This document shows, in pieces, positions 1 through 6,063 of a stretch of 10,395 nucleotides of DNA. Positions within the stretch are counted from its first letter, which is position 1, and each line of letters begins with the position of its first letter. Below the pieces are notes generated by a model. The model was not told the DNA's origin. It made no database searches and was given only the letters and a program-made list of their open reading frames with translations. Origin of the DNA: DATEDA01 sp963789885 (lineage in GTDB: Bacteria; Pseudomonadota; Gammaproteobacteria; Burkholderiales; SG8-39); the NCBI GenBank assembly GCA_963789885.1, contig CAWBNB010000043.1:1-10395 (forward strand), read 5' to 3'. The position numbers and the translations under genes were made by a program.

Positions 1-272
1 GACCGAAGCGTCACGAAAAGCACGAAGAACCGCGTTGATCCGCGTCTGATACCCCGGGCCTTGAGCCTTGAACCACTGAAGTACGTCACTGTCCAGGCGC
101 AGAGAGATAGAGGACTTCGGGGGTAGGGGGGCGGCTAAAACCGCGGCGGGCGATGCCTCGAACAATGTGACGGAGGTCGGCCTCGGGGTGCTGCTGCCGT
201 CCGCTTGATGTCGCGGTCTTTGAGGGAGGCGATACGCGCCCAATCAGTTCTGGATGCTGCGGAAGAGGACAC
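1..272 (-). pseudogene. brnA: brnA antitoxin, frameshifted and cut by the window edge
   Basis: BrnA antitoxins pair with BrnT, bind DNA through a ribbon-helix-helix-like C-terminus and repress their own operon. The recognisable pieces lie in three frames. SRTDWARIASLKDRDIK is the N-terminal part, read from a GTG at 272. HPEADLRHIVRGIARRGF is the middle. SISLRLDSDVLQWFKAQG followed by GYQTRINAVLRAFRDASV is the C-terminal DNA-binding part and runs off position 1. At least two frameshifts are needed to join them, one near a CAG-rich stretch (about 190-200) and one in the C-rich run (about 119-135). The start overlaps the end of brnT, as is usual in this operon. Family identity is strong and inactivation is read directly. 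Whether the indels are real or assembly errors cannot be decided here. Confidence 0.75.
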
Positions 273-523
273 TCTTCCTCGCGCGTTGTAGCCTTGCGGG
301 AACGAAATGATGTGGATTTCATGTTGAGTCTCTGTATGTACGAGGGAAACTGCGATGCCTGCGAGAAATCCAAGCGTCACGAAGCGCTGCTCGCGGCATC
401 GGCGAAGCGGTCGTCCTCGTAGGTGAATGTCGGCCCCTCGAAGACACGCGGCGCATCAATGAAGTCTAGCCCGTGATCTCTTAGGTTCCGCTTGCGCTTA
501 GATTCACGCCAAGTGAATCGCAT
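244..523 (-). pseudogene. brnT: brnT ribonuclease toxin, three frameshifts
   Basis: BrnT is a RelE-like ribonuclease toxin of about 92 residues. The start MRFTWRESKRKRNLRDHGLD and DFIDAPRVFEGPTFTYEDDRF are in one frame. REQRFVTLGFLAGIAVSLVH and TETQHEIHIISF are in a second, RKATTREEE in a third, and VLFRSIQN with its stop in another. The shifts fall near 390-395 (a base lost), 301-303 (a base gained) and about 272 (a base gained). The total length of 280 nt is one more than a 93-codon gene, which matches that balance. ATG at 523 is chosen because family members begin at this MRF/MKF-W motif. The gene is followed directly by brnA. As written the sequence cannot give a functional toxin. Confidence 0.8.
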
Positions 524-529
524 GCGCGA

Positions 530-558
530 AGTGTATATACACTGCGTAGAGGCGGCAA
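530..558 (-). promoter_or_regulatory. brnTA promoter with palindromic operator
   Basis: On the minus strand TTGCCG (558-553) and TACACT (535-530) form a plausible -35/-10 pair with 17-nt spacing, just before the brnT ATG at 523. The 12-bp perfect palindrome GTGTATATACAC (531-542) overlaps the -10 box. BrnA is known to autorepress its operon, so this is the likely operator (inference). Confidence 0.5.
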
Positions 559-588
559 GGGCGGGTTCGCTGCAAGCGCTGGTTAGGC
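559..588 (-). other. left half of an attC site (R''-L''), minus orientation
   Basis: Read on the minus strand, GCCTAAC (588-582) is followed by CAGCGCTTGCAGCGAACCCG. This closely matches the left half of the intact attC at 7579 (GCCCAAC then CACGCGATGCAGCGGACCGC), including the extra G before CAGCG that is extrahelical there. No matching L'-R' arm with a GTTRRRY core follows before brnT, so the site is incomplete. It marks a minus-oriented cassette end. Confidence 0.6.
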
Positions 589-600
589 CCCGACTGGTAC

Positions 601-650
601 GGTCCGGAGACATCGTTGACAGTTTAGTCCAGGGACATGGCTGACAGTTT
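601..650 (+). repeat. left terminal inverted repeat of the IS481-like element
   Basis: Pairs imperfectly with 1991-2040. It contains two copies of a 17-bp motif, GACATCGTTGACAGTTT at 609-625 and GACATGGCTGACAGTTT at 634-650, spaced 25 bp apart, probably twin transposase-binding sites. A short palindrome (CAGTTT 645-650, AAACTG 655-660) follows. Confidence 0.7.
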
Positions 651-1904
651 GACCAAACTGCTGGGCACCGCAGGAGGGTGCCCGATGCCATGGAGTCAGA
701 CCACGCCTATGGACCAGAAGACGCAGTTCATCGCCGACTACCTTCGTGAGACCTTCTCGTTCACCGAGCTGTGCGCGCGCTACGGGGTGAGCCGCGAGAC
801 TGGCTACCGGCTCGTGGAGCGCTACCTGGAACAAGGTCCTGCAGGACTCGAGGAACGATCGCGACGACCGCACACGAGTCCGAACGAGACTACCGCGCAC
901 ATCGTCGACGCGTTGCTCGAGCTTCGTCGTCGTCACCCGCGCTGGGGCGCGAAGAAGCTGCTCCCGCTGCTTGGGCAAGCGCCACCCGAGCTGGGACCTT
1001 CCTGCTCGAACGACGGTGTTCGAGATCCTGAATCGCCACGGGATGGTGCCGAAGAAGCGCCGGCGACGGGCGATCGGTCATCCGGGCCGGCCGACGAGTC
1101 GGGTGCTCGCGCCGAACGACCTGTGGTGCGCGGACTTCAAGGGCGAGTTCAAGACCGGCGACGGGATCTACTGCTATCCGTTGACGGTCACTGACGACCA
1201 CAGCCGGTATCTGCTCGGCTGCCAGGGGCTGCTGTCGACGAAGGTCGTCGAGGCGAAGCCGGTGTTCACGCGGTTGTTCAAGGAATATGGGCTGCCGAAG
1301 CGCATCCGCACCGACAACGGCGTGCCCTTCGCGACGAACACGCTGGCGCGCTTGTCGAAGCTCTCGGCTTGGTGGGTGCGCCTGGGCGTGCTGCCCGAGC
1401 TCATCGAGCCGGGCAAGCCGCAGCAGAACGGGCGCCATGAGCGCATGCACCGCACGCTCAAGGCCGAGGCGACGCGCCCGCCGGCGGGCAGTTGCCGGGC
1501 GCAGCAGCGCAAGTTCAACCACTTCCGGGAGGAGTTCAACCACGAGCGCCCGCACGAGGCGCTGGACATGCACACGCCGGCCTCCTGTTACGAGCCCTCG
1601 CCACGGGAGATGCCGAACAAGCTCCCGCCGCTCGAGTACCCCGACCGGTTCGAGGTGCGCTACGTGAGCGCCAACGGCGGCATTCGCTGGAAGAAGCACG
1701 CCTGGGTGAACGTCTCCACGGTGTGCATCGGCGAGTACGTCGGGCTGGAGGAGATCGACGACGGGGTGTGGGACGTCTACTTCGGGCCGCTGCGTCTTGG
1801 GCGCTTGCACGACCGGCTCATGCGGATCGAGGATGCCTACGGTCGGCTGCGCCGGCACAGCCCGCGGCGAACGACCGGCGTGATGAGGCCAATTACAATG
1901 CCTC

Positions 1905-1947
1905 GCGCTGATCGGCGACTACGCTCCGCTTCGTCGCCGACCAGCGC
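1905..1947 (+). other. long stem-loop inside the IS481-like element
   Basis: GCGCTGATCGGCGAC (1905-1919) pairs with GTCGCCGACCAGCGC (1933-1947), 14 of 15 positions, around a 13-nt loop. It lies after the conserved part of the transposase and before the right repeat. There is no U tract, so it is not a classical terminator. Confidence 0.6.
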
Positions 1948-1990
1948 AGCCGTGCACCGTCGACAGAGGAGAAACGCGCTTTCGGGGCAG

Positions 1991-2040
1991 AAATCTGTCA
2001 GGCATGTCCCCGGACTGTTTTGTCAACTATCTCCCCGACC
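1991..2040 (+). repeat. right terminal inverted repeat of the IS481-like element
   Basis: The reverse complement begins GGTCGGGGAGATAGTTGACA and contains GGGGACATGCCTGACAG, aligning with the left end without gaps over about 50 bp. The two internal TGACA blocks keep the 25-bp spacing seen on the left. Confidence 0.7.
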
Positions 2041-2436
2041 GCTCATGCGGTGTGTCGCATCTGTGCCTCGCGACCGGGGCGTCATGATGGCCAAAGCAAC
2101 CGCCACGATGAAGAGCGCCGGTACGTCACCTGCCAAGTGCCCCATTTGCTCCGTCTGGGTGACCGCCTGAACGGCCATGATTCCTCCGTGTACGACGCTG
2201 GACCACACGGTGAACCAGATCAGGCTCAGATTGGCTAATGGATCACGTGCGGCCAGGATCAAGAACACGCCAAGTGTGGCGTAGATGCCAACGATCATCA
2301 CCGGGTAATCCGAGTGACCGACGTGCCAGGTCCAGCCGGACGGCCAAAACAACATAAGTGGGTAGAGAGCAAGGCACGCGAGGCCAGCCAAGACTAGAAC
2401 GACGCGCAAATACTTGAGGCGATCGACTACGGTCAT
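2023..2436 (-). CDS. DUF6632-like four-helix membrane protein, minus-strand cassette gene
   Basis: A 137-residue integral membrane protein of unknown function that resembles the DUF6632 family from memory (no search run). Predicted membrane segments are about residues 10-31, 44-63, 70-91 and 104-120. Conserved-looking blocks are YPLMLFWPSGW, VGIYATLGVFLILAARDP and LIWFTVWSSVVHGGIMA. The ATG at 2436 follows AGGAG with 7-nt spacing, and the longer upstream frame lacks family character. The last five residues (GRGDS) come from the IS481-like element. If the element is removed at 601/2040, the frame instead runs from DATHRMS into VPVGA and stops at the TAA inside the attC core GCCTAAC at 588-582. 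It therefore looks like a cassette gene whose tail was swapped by the insertion. Confidence 0.7.
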   Translation of the reverse strand: MTVVDRLKYLRVVLVLAGLACLALYPLMLFWPSGWTWHVGHSDYPVMIVGIYATLGVFLILAARDPLANLSLIWFTVWSSVVHGGIMAVQAVTQTEQMGHLAGDVPALFIVAVALAIMTPRSRGTDATHRMSGRGDS

Positions 2437-2584
2437 AGCGGACTCCTGTTGGGGTTCGCCAACGTAGAAGCCATTCTGCTCGCGAAAGGGAGGCTGAAAG
2501 CCATCCGCGGCCTGAACGAACAGGATCTTGTGCGCTGTGCGGCAGCATGGCGCACAAGATCGGTTGAACGGAACCGCTGTGTTC
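2437..2584 (-). other. leader region of the DUF6632-like gene with a 12-bp perfect inverted repeat
   Basis: No gene here. GATCTTGTGCGC (2524-2535) and GCGCACAAGATC (2550-2561) are perfect inverted repeats around a 14-nt loop. On the minus strand the flanks resemble attC arms: CAGCGGTTCCGTTCAAC before the hairpin recalls CAGCGGACCGTTCAAC of the attC at 9288, and GGCCGCGGATGG after it recalls GGCCGCTGATGG. No GTTRRRY core follows, so any attC here is degenerate. Confidence 0.4.
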
Positions 2585-2603
2585 AAGCCCCGGCGGTTTG
2601 GGG
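2581..2603 (-). other. probable IS91 end (oriIS-like) with hairpin next to GAAC
   Basis: On the minus strand CCCC-AAACCGCC-GGGG (2603-2588) forms a small hairpin, followed by CTT and the tetranucleotide GAAC (2584-2581). A hairpin beside GAAC/CAAG at the 3' end of the transposase fits the rolling-circle replication end of IS91-type elements. Function is inferred from position. Confidence 0.45.
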
Positions 2604-3445
2604 ATTGCAAGACGCCGCTGTTGGAGGGATATCGCGCGAGGGTGCGTCAGGTGCACGGAATTGGGGTCCGGCGCGCGCGGCATAGGTAGGAAGGGCTGGC
2701 GATTGAGTGCTGGCCACTATGGCAGAGGGGCTGATTCGGGTCAACGCAAGGCGGCCGATCGCGAACGGGCCTCGCCTTGGCGATGCGCTCGATGTGCAGG
2801 AGGTCACAGCCGCTGAGGTGTTCACGGTGGACGGTGGTGAGGGCCGAGCTGAGGAGCGAGGGTGGCGATGAGCCGCAGCGTGCCGATCCGGCAGATGGGG
2901 CAGCGCTCGATATCGATGCCGAGTACGCGCAGGCAGAACGCCTGGACGGTCTCGACGGGGGCGGGGGCTGGCGCAGGGCGGTTGAGGGCGCCATGGGCCT
3001 GGGCGAGGCGTTCGCGCTTGTGTCGGTTGGCGAGCAGGCCGTAGTGGCGGATGCGCATGAAGCCCGAGGGCAGCACGTGCAGGAGGAAGCGATCGAGGAA
3101 CTGGGAGGCTGGCAGGGACATAGTCTTGCGTTGATTGGCGTGGGCGCGGTCGCGCCAGGCGAAGCGAACGCTGCCGTGCTCGAAGGCGAGCAGGCGCTCG
3201 TTGGTGATGGCCACGCGCTGTACGTAGCGGCCGAGGTAATCGAGGACCTGCTCGGGGCCGGCGAGGGTGTGCTTGGCGTAGACGACCCAGGGCTTGGCGC
3301 GAAGCGCGGCGAGGAAGCTGCCTCGTGCGGCCGGTTCGGCGAGGGCGGCAGTGGAGCCGGCCAAGCGCAGTTCGCCGGTGGCGAGCGCACCGGACAGGCA
3401 GGCGAGGAATTTGGCGCGGAAGACCTTGGAGAGCGCTTTGACGGG
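2585..3445 (-). mobile_element. IS91-family element, 3' fragment
   Basis: Contains the C-terminal part of an IS91 transposase and its 3' flank, and is cut at 3445 by the IS21 element. The 3' end is placed at 2585 because on the minus strand it is followed by GAAC, a known IS91-family target tetranucleotide (GAAC/CAAG), and because a GC-rich hairpin lies right at that edge. About 240 bp (2585-2821) are non-coding. Confidence 0.65.
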
Positions 3446-3451
3446 TGTCAC
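2822..3451 (-). pseudogene. IS91-family HUH transposase, N-terminus missing
   Basis: IS91 transposases are rolling-circle HUH nucleases of roughly 370-400 residues. Only about the last 208 residues remain, starting at TPVKALSKVFRAKF. The catalytic tyrosine motif is present as DYLGRY (Y72 and Y76 counted from the GTG at 3451), followed by RVAITNERLLAF. The block FLLHVLPSGFMRIRHYGLLANR and a C-terminal CPIC motif are also typical. The N-terminal zinc-finger part and the HUH histidines are gone, replaced by the IS21 end, which supplies the apparent start codon. It cannot transpose by itself. The missing half is not elsewhere in this window. Confidence 0.8.
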
Positions 3452-3494
3452 CTGTCGGCATAAAGGAGCCGGGTTCTTTCGGCATATAGGAGCC
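3446..3494 (-). repeat. IS21 left terminal repeat array (2 units)
   Basis: Two copies of GGCATAAAGGAGCC / GGCATATAGGAGCC at 3457-3470 and 3481-3494, 24 bp apart. Multiple terminal repeats are the expected IstA-binding sites in this family. Confidence 0.75.
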
Positions 3495-3529
3495 AGTTTC
3501 TGGTGGGGGAAACGGGCATCCCGGCGGGG

Positions 3530-4318
3530 TCAAGAATGCGCGGCTTTGCCGCCGTTCGCAACCTTCGCCTTGGTGGTCGCCGGCCCGAGCTTCGGTGCCC
3601 GATACGACTGGCCGTCGAGGACGAGGCAGTAGGCGTTGTGGCGCAGCCGATCGAGCGTTGCCGAGGCGAGCAGTCGATTGGCGGGGAAGGCCTGATCCCA
3701 CTCGGCGAAGTCGAGGTTGGAGGTGACGATGGTGGCGGCCGCCTCGTAGCGCTCGGCGATGAGATCGTGCAGATCCTCGTCTGCAGGCGGTCTGAGCGGT
3801 TTCAAGCCGAAGTCGTCGACGATAAGCAGCGGCACGCGCGCGAGCGCGGCGAGCTTCCTGTCGTAGGCGCCGATTGCGCGGGCGGCGTTGAGACTCGCGG
3901 TGAGGCTGGCGCAGGTGGTGAACACGACGTCGGTGCCCTGGCGCACCGCGCAGTGGCCGAGCGCCTGGGCGAGGTGGGATTTGCCGGTGCCGCACGGGCC
4001 GACGATGAGCACGGGGATGCGATCGGCGAGATAGCGGCCGGTGGCGAGCTCGTGGACGAGGGTGCGATTGAGTTGCGGCAGGCGCTCGAAGTCGAACTGC
4101 TCGAGGGTCTTGGAAGCGCGGAAGGCGGCGCGTCGCAGCCGCAGCGCGAACTTCTTCTGCTCGCGACGGGCGACCTCGTCCTGGATGAGAAGCGCGAGGA
4201 ATTCAGTGTAGGCGAGCTTGGAGTCGAGGGCTTGGCGGTTACGGGCCTCCAACGAGTCAAGAATGCCGGACAGGCGCAGCTGCTTGAGGTACGGGGCGAG
4301 CTCGGGGACGGGATTCAC
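3530..4318 (-). CDS. istB: IS21-family helper ATPase IstB
   Basis: IstB is an AAA+ ATPase that partners the IstA transposase, selecting target DNA and stimulating insertion. The protein is 262 residues, normal for the family. It has a helical N-terminal domain (about 1-100), Walker A GPCGTGKS at 107-114, Walker B LLIVDDFG at 164-171 and a sensor-like IVTSNLDFAEW. The GTG at 4318 (NPVPELAPYLKQLRLSG) is chosen because it matches the IstB N-terminus and has AAGGAG 9 nt upstream. The open frame extends much further upstream, but only as a shadow of istA. istA ends 19 nt before, so the two are co-transcribed. It appears intact. Confidence 0.92.
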   Translation of the reverse strand: MNPVPELAPYLKQLRLSGILDSLEARNRQALDSKLAYTEFLALLIQDEVARREQKKFALRLRRAAFRASKTLEQFDFERLPQLNRTLVHELATGRYLADRIPVLIVGPCGTGKSHLAQALGHCAVRQGTDVVFTTCASLTASLNAARAIGAYDRKLAALARVPLLIVDDFGLKPLRPPADEDLHDLIAERYEAAATIVTSNLDFAEWDQAFPANRLLASATLDRLRHNAYCLVLDGQSYRAPKLGPATTKAKVANGGKAAHS

Positions 4319-4337
4319 GGTTCGGAACTCCTTCGGG

Positions 4338-5861
4338 TCAGTGGTGCTCGGGGTTGAACAACTGGCCGGCGTTGCGCGCGAAGCGCGCGCCGGTGGCGTA
4401 CGCCGACTCGGTCGAGCCGGCGGTAGGGAGAGGTGCGGCGTCGTAGCCGCCCTTGAGGATCGTCTTGACGGTGCGGAAGAAGGGACTGGCGTGATACAGG
4501 GCGCGTACGCAGGCCGCTTCCACCCGCGCCGGGGTGTAGGTCTCGGCAAGGCGCAGTACGCCCTGCGCGGCGCGCAGGCGCTCGACGATACGGTCGCTGA
4601 GGAGGCGCTCGATGAGCCCGGCGGTCGCCGGACCGATCTCGGCCGCTCGGGCGACACACCAGCGCCGATCGCGGGCGAAGAAGGCCTGCGCCTCGGGCGG
4701 CAGATGCGCGGTCACGGTGAGCCGCTCGCCGAGCTTGCGGGCGCGCAGGTGATTGGCGACGAGCCGATAGTCCTCGTAGATCGCGATGAACGAATCGGTC
4801 GCGCGCAGCCACAGGCGCTTGCCGACCAGAGCGAAGGGCACCGAGTACAGCCGCCGGTCGAACTGGACGTGGCAGTCGCGGTGCACGACCACGCGATGCC
4901 ACGTCCCGAGATCCGGGGCGATCGGCGGCAACGGCCGCAGCAGCGGGCGCTCGACGGCGAAGCGCTCGAGCGGCTGCTCGCGCGTCGTCCCGTGGAGGCG
5001 TACCCCGGCCTCCTCCATCACCCAGCGATGCGCCTGGGCGTTCAGGTCGGCGAGCTCGCGGAATTGGCGAAGCGGGAGGAAGTTGCGCTTTACGTACTTG
5101 ACGCCGGCTTCGACGATGCCCTTCTTCTGCGGATCGGCGGGCGGACACGGATCGATGCGGAAGCCGTAGCCCTCGGCACACTCGGCGTAGGCGCGCTGCA
5201 CGAGCGGGTCGTGAATGCACGCGCGGGTGATCGCGCACTTGGGGTTATCGATGATGAGCCGCTCGGGGACGGCGCCGAACCACTCGAAGGCGCGGCGGTG
5301 ACAGCCGAGCCAGGTCGCCACCGTCTGGTCCCAGACGAACTCGAGGTACTGGTGGCGCGACCAGGCAAGCGTCATCACGAAGCACCAGGTGCGCCGCATC
5401 TCCCCGACCGCCGGGTCGAGCAGGACGGGCCCGGCGCCGAAGTCGACTTGGGCGGCCTCCCCAGGGGCGAAGTTGAGCGGCACGGTCGCCTCCGGCGGTC
5501 GGCTTGCGCCGATGCGCGCGAGCATCCGGTAGACCGAGGAGGCGCTGCCGCGGTAGCCGTGCTCGCGAACGAGCGCAGCGTGGATCACCACTCCCGAGAC
5601 CTCGCTCGCGGCCCAGCGCTCGACGAGCCCCCGATACGGCTCGACGGTGGAAATGGTCGACCGGGCGCGCCGGGCAGCGCCGACGACTGCGGCGATCGCC
5701 GCATCGTCGGGGAGCGGCGCTTCGGGATCGAGCCAGCCTTGGTCGGCGGCGATCGCCCGCAGGCGGGCGGCCTTGGGCCGGCCCATCAGCCCGGCGCGGG
5801 CGATCTCCCGGTCGGTGTCGCCCTGGCGCATGCGCACCAGAACCTGGCGGTACTGGAACAT
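4338..5861 (-). CDS. istA: IS21-family DDE transposase IstA
   Basis: IstA cuts and joins the ends of the element. It is 507 residues, normal for the family. ATG at 5861 (MFQYRQVLVRMRQGDTDREI) has AGGAG about 8 nt upstream, better than an in-frame ATG seven codons earlier. An N-terminal helix-turn-helix region spans about 1-40. The DDE triad is D140 (AAQVDFGAG), D205 (RLIIDNPK) and E251 (KKGIVEAGVKYVK). The C-terminal part after about 320 is a beta-rich domain (HVQFDRRLYSVPFALVGKRL). No frameshift or stop is seen, so this is probably an active transposase gene. It is transcribed from the right end of the element, next to the four-unit repeat array. Confidence 0.93.
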   Translation of the reverse strand: MFQYRQVLVRMRQGDTDREIARAGLMGRPKAARLRAIAADQGWLDPEAPLPDDAAIAAVVGAARRARSTISTVEPYRGLVERWAASEVSGVVIHAALVREHGYRGSASSVYRMLARIGASRPPEATVPLNFAPGEAAQVDFGAGPVLLDPAVGEMRRTWCFVMTLAWSRHQYLEFVWDQTVATWLGCHRRAFEWFGAVPERLIIDNPKCAITRACIHDPLVQRAYAECAEGYGFRIDPCPPADPQKKGIVEAGVKYVKRNFLPLRQFRELADLNAQAHRWVMEEAGVRLHGTTREQPLERFAVERPLLRPLPPIAPDLGTWHRVVVHRDCHVQFDRRLYSVPFALVGKRLWLRATDSFIAIYEDYRLVANHLRARKLGERLTVTAHLPPEAQAFFARDRRWCVARAAEIGPATAGLIERLLSDRIVERLRAAQGVLRLAETYTPARVEAACVRALYHASPFFRTVKTILKGGYDAAPLPTAGSTESAYATGARFARNAGQLFNPEHH

Positions 5862-5889
5862 CTCGAATCTCCTGCGGCCCACCGCGTCC

Positions 5890-5913
5890 CCTCCCGGGCA
5901 AAAGCCCGGGAGG
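5890..5913 (-). other. perfect hairpin upstream of istA
   Basis: CCTCCCGGGC (5890-5899) and GCCCGGGAGG (5904-5913) form a perfect 10-bp GC-rich stem with an AAAA loop on the plus strand (UUUU in the istA direction). It sits 28 nt before the istA ATG. There is no U tract after it in the istA direction. It may shield istA from read-through transcription or translation (inference). Confidence 0.6.
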
Positions 5914-5963
5914 CTAGCGGCGCCGCGTCAATCCGAGATGCCTGCCTCCCCCATCCGGCCACT

Positions 5964-6063
5964 GGCTCCTATATGCCGAAAATCCAGTGGCTCCATTACG
6001 CCGAAAATCGGCCGGCTCCTTTGTGCCGAAAACCGAGTGGCTCCATTACGCCGACAGGTGACA
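5964..6063 (-). repeat. IS21 right terminal repeat array (4 units, 25-bp period)
   Basis: Four copies of GGCTCC-N5-GCCGA start at 5964, 5989, 6014 and 6039, exactly 25 bp apart, and end in the terminal CAGGTGACA. The same motif occurs twice, inverted, at the left end. These are likely IstA-binding sites. Confidence 0.8.

Larger units (their letters stand above)
601..2040 (+). mobile_element. IS481-like insertion sequence, 1.44 kb
   Basis: The element is delimited by imperfect inverted repeats of about 50 bp (601-650 and 1991-2040), both with outer GGTC, an inner TTGACA block and a second TGACAG block. It carries one DDE transposase with a helix-turn-helix. Boundaries are set by where the repeat similarity stops, plus or minus a base or two. 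I see no direct target duplication in the flanks (ctggtac versus gctcatg). It sits between a DUF6632-like gene and what appears to be that gene's attC site. Confidence 0.75.
685..2170 (+). pseudogene. IS481-like DDE transposase, one frameshift
   Basis: A retroviral-integrase-type (DDE) transposase. ATG at 685 follows the Shine-Dalgarno AGGAGGGTG. Residues 1-96 hold a helix-turn-helix (FTELCARYGVSRETGYRLVE). A single extra G in the GGG run at 975-977 then shifts the frame, and the protein continues as GKRHPSWDLPARTTVFEILN. In the joined numbering the DDE residues are D150 (WCADFKGEF), D210 (RIRTDNG) and E252 (NGRHERMH), all present. A C-terminal beta-rich region ends near RIEDAYGRLRRH, about position 1858. 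The shifted frame has no stop inside the element and stays open to 2170, past the right repeat, so the original stop is probably also lost. Family is clear. The frameshift may be real or an assembly error. Confidence 0.8.
3446..6063 (-). mobile_element. complete IS21-family insertion sequence, 2.6 kb
   Basis: Both ends read TGTCACCTGTCGGC inward, giving termini at 3446 and 6063 with the TG...CA rule of the IS21 family. The element carries istA and istB in the usual order on the minus strand, with family-typical subterminal repeats. The flanks differ: IS91 transposase on the left, IS1111 transposase on the right. No 4-8-bp target duplication is visible (acggg versus gatga). Confidence 0.9.

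Noticed and set aside
523..588. Complete plus-oriented attC ending at GTTAGGC 582-588
   Set aside because: No RYYYAAC core or matching left arm exists between 523 and 588; the sequence matches the left half of an attC read on the minus strand.
960..990. Programmed ribosomal frameshift producing the IS481-like transposase
   Set aside because: IS481-type transposases are normally one frame, no slippery heptamer with a downstream structure is evident, and the break fits a one-base homopolymer insertion.
890..1858. Minus-strand open frame of 322 codons opposite the IS481-like transposase
   Set aside because: Arg/Ala/Val-rich shadow of the transposase with no recognisable domain.
2524..2561. Intrinsic terminator
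   Set aside because: Strong inverted repeat but with a 14-nt loop and no U tract on either strand.
2585..3445. ISCR element mobilising neighbouring genes
   Set aside because: The remaining C-terminus fits general IS91-type transposases, and nothing next to its end suggests one-ended transposition cargo.
2583..3995. Minus-strand open frame of 470 codons spanning IS91 and istB
   Set aside because: Wrong frame relative to both transposition genes; crosses the IS junction and is Arg/Pro-rich, as expected for a shadow.
5964..6063. Mini CRISPR-like array (25-bp period repeats)
   Set aside because: The repeats are the known type of IS21 terminal repeats, the intervening bases are only a few nucleotides, and they sit exactly at the IS end.
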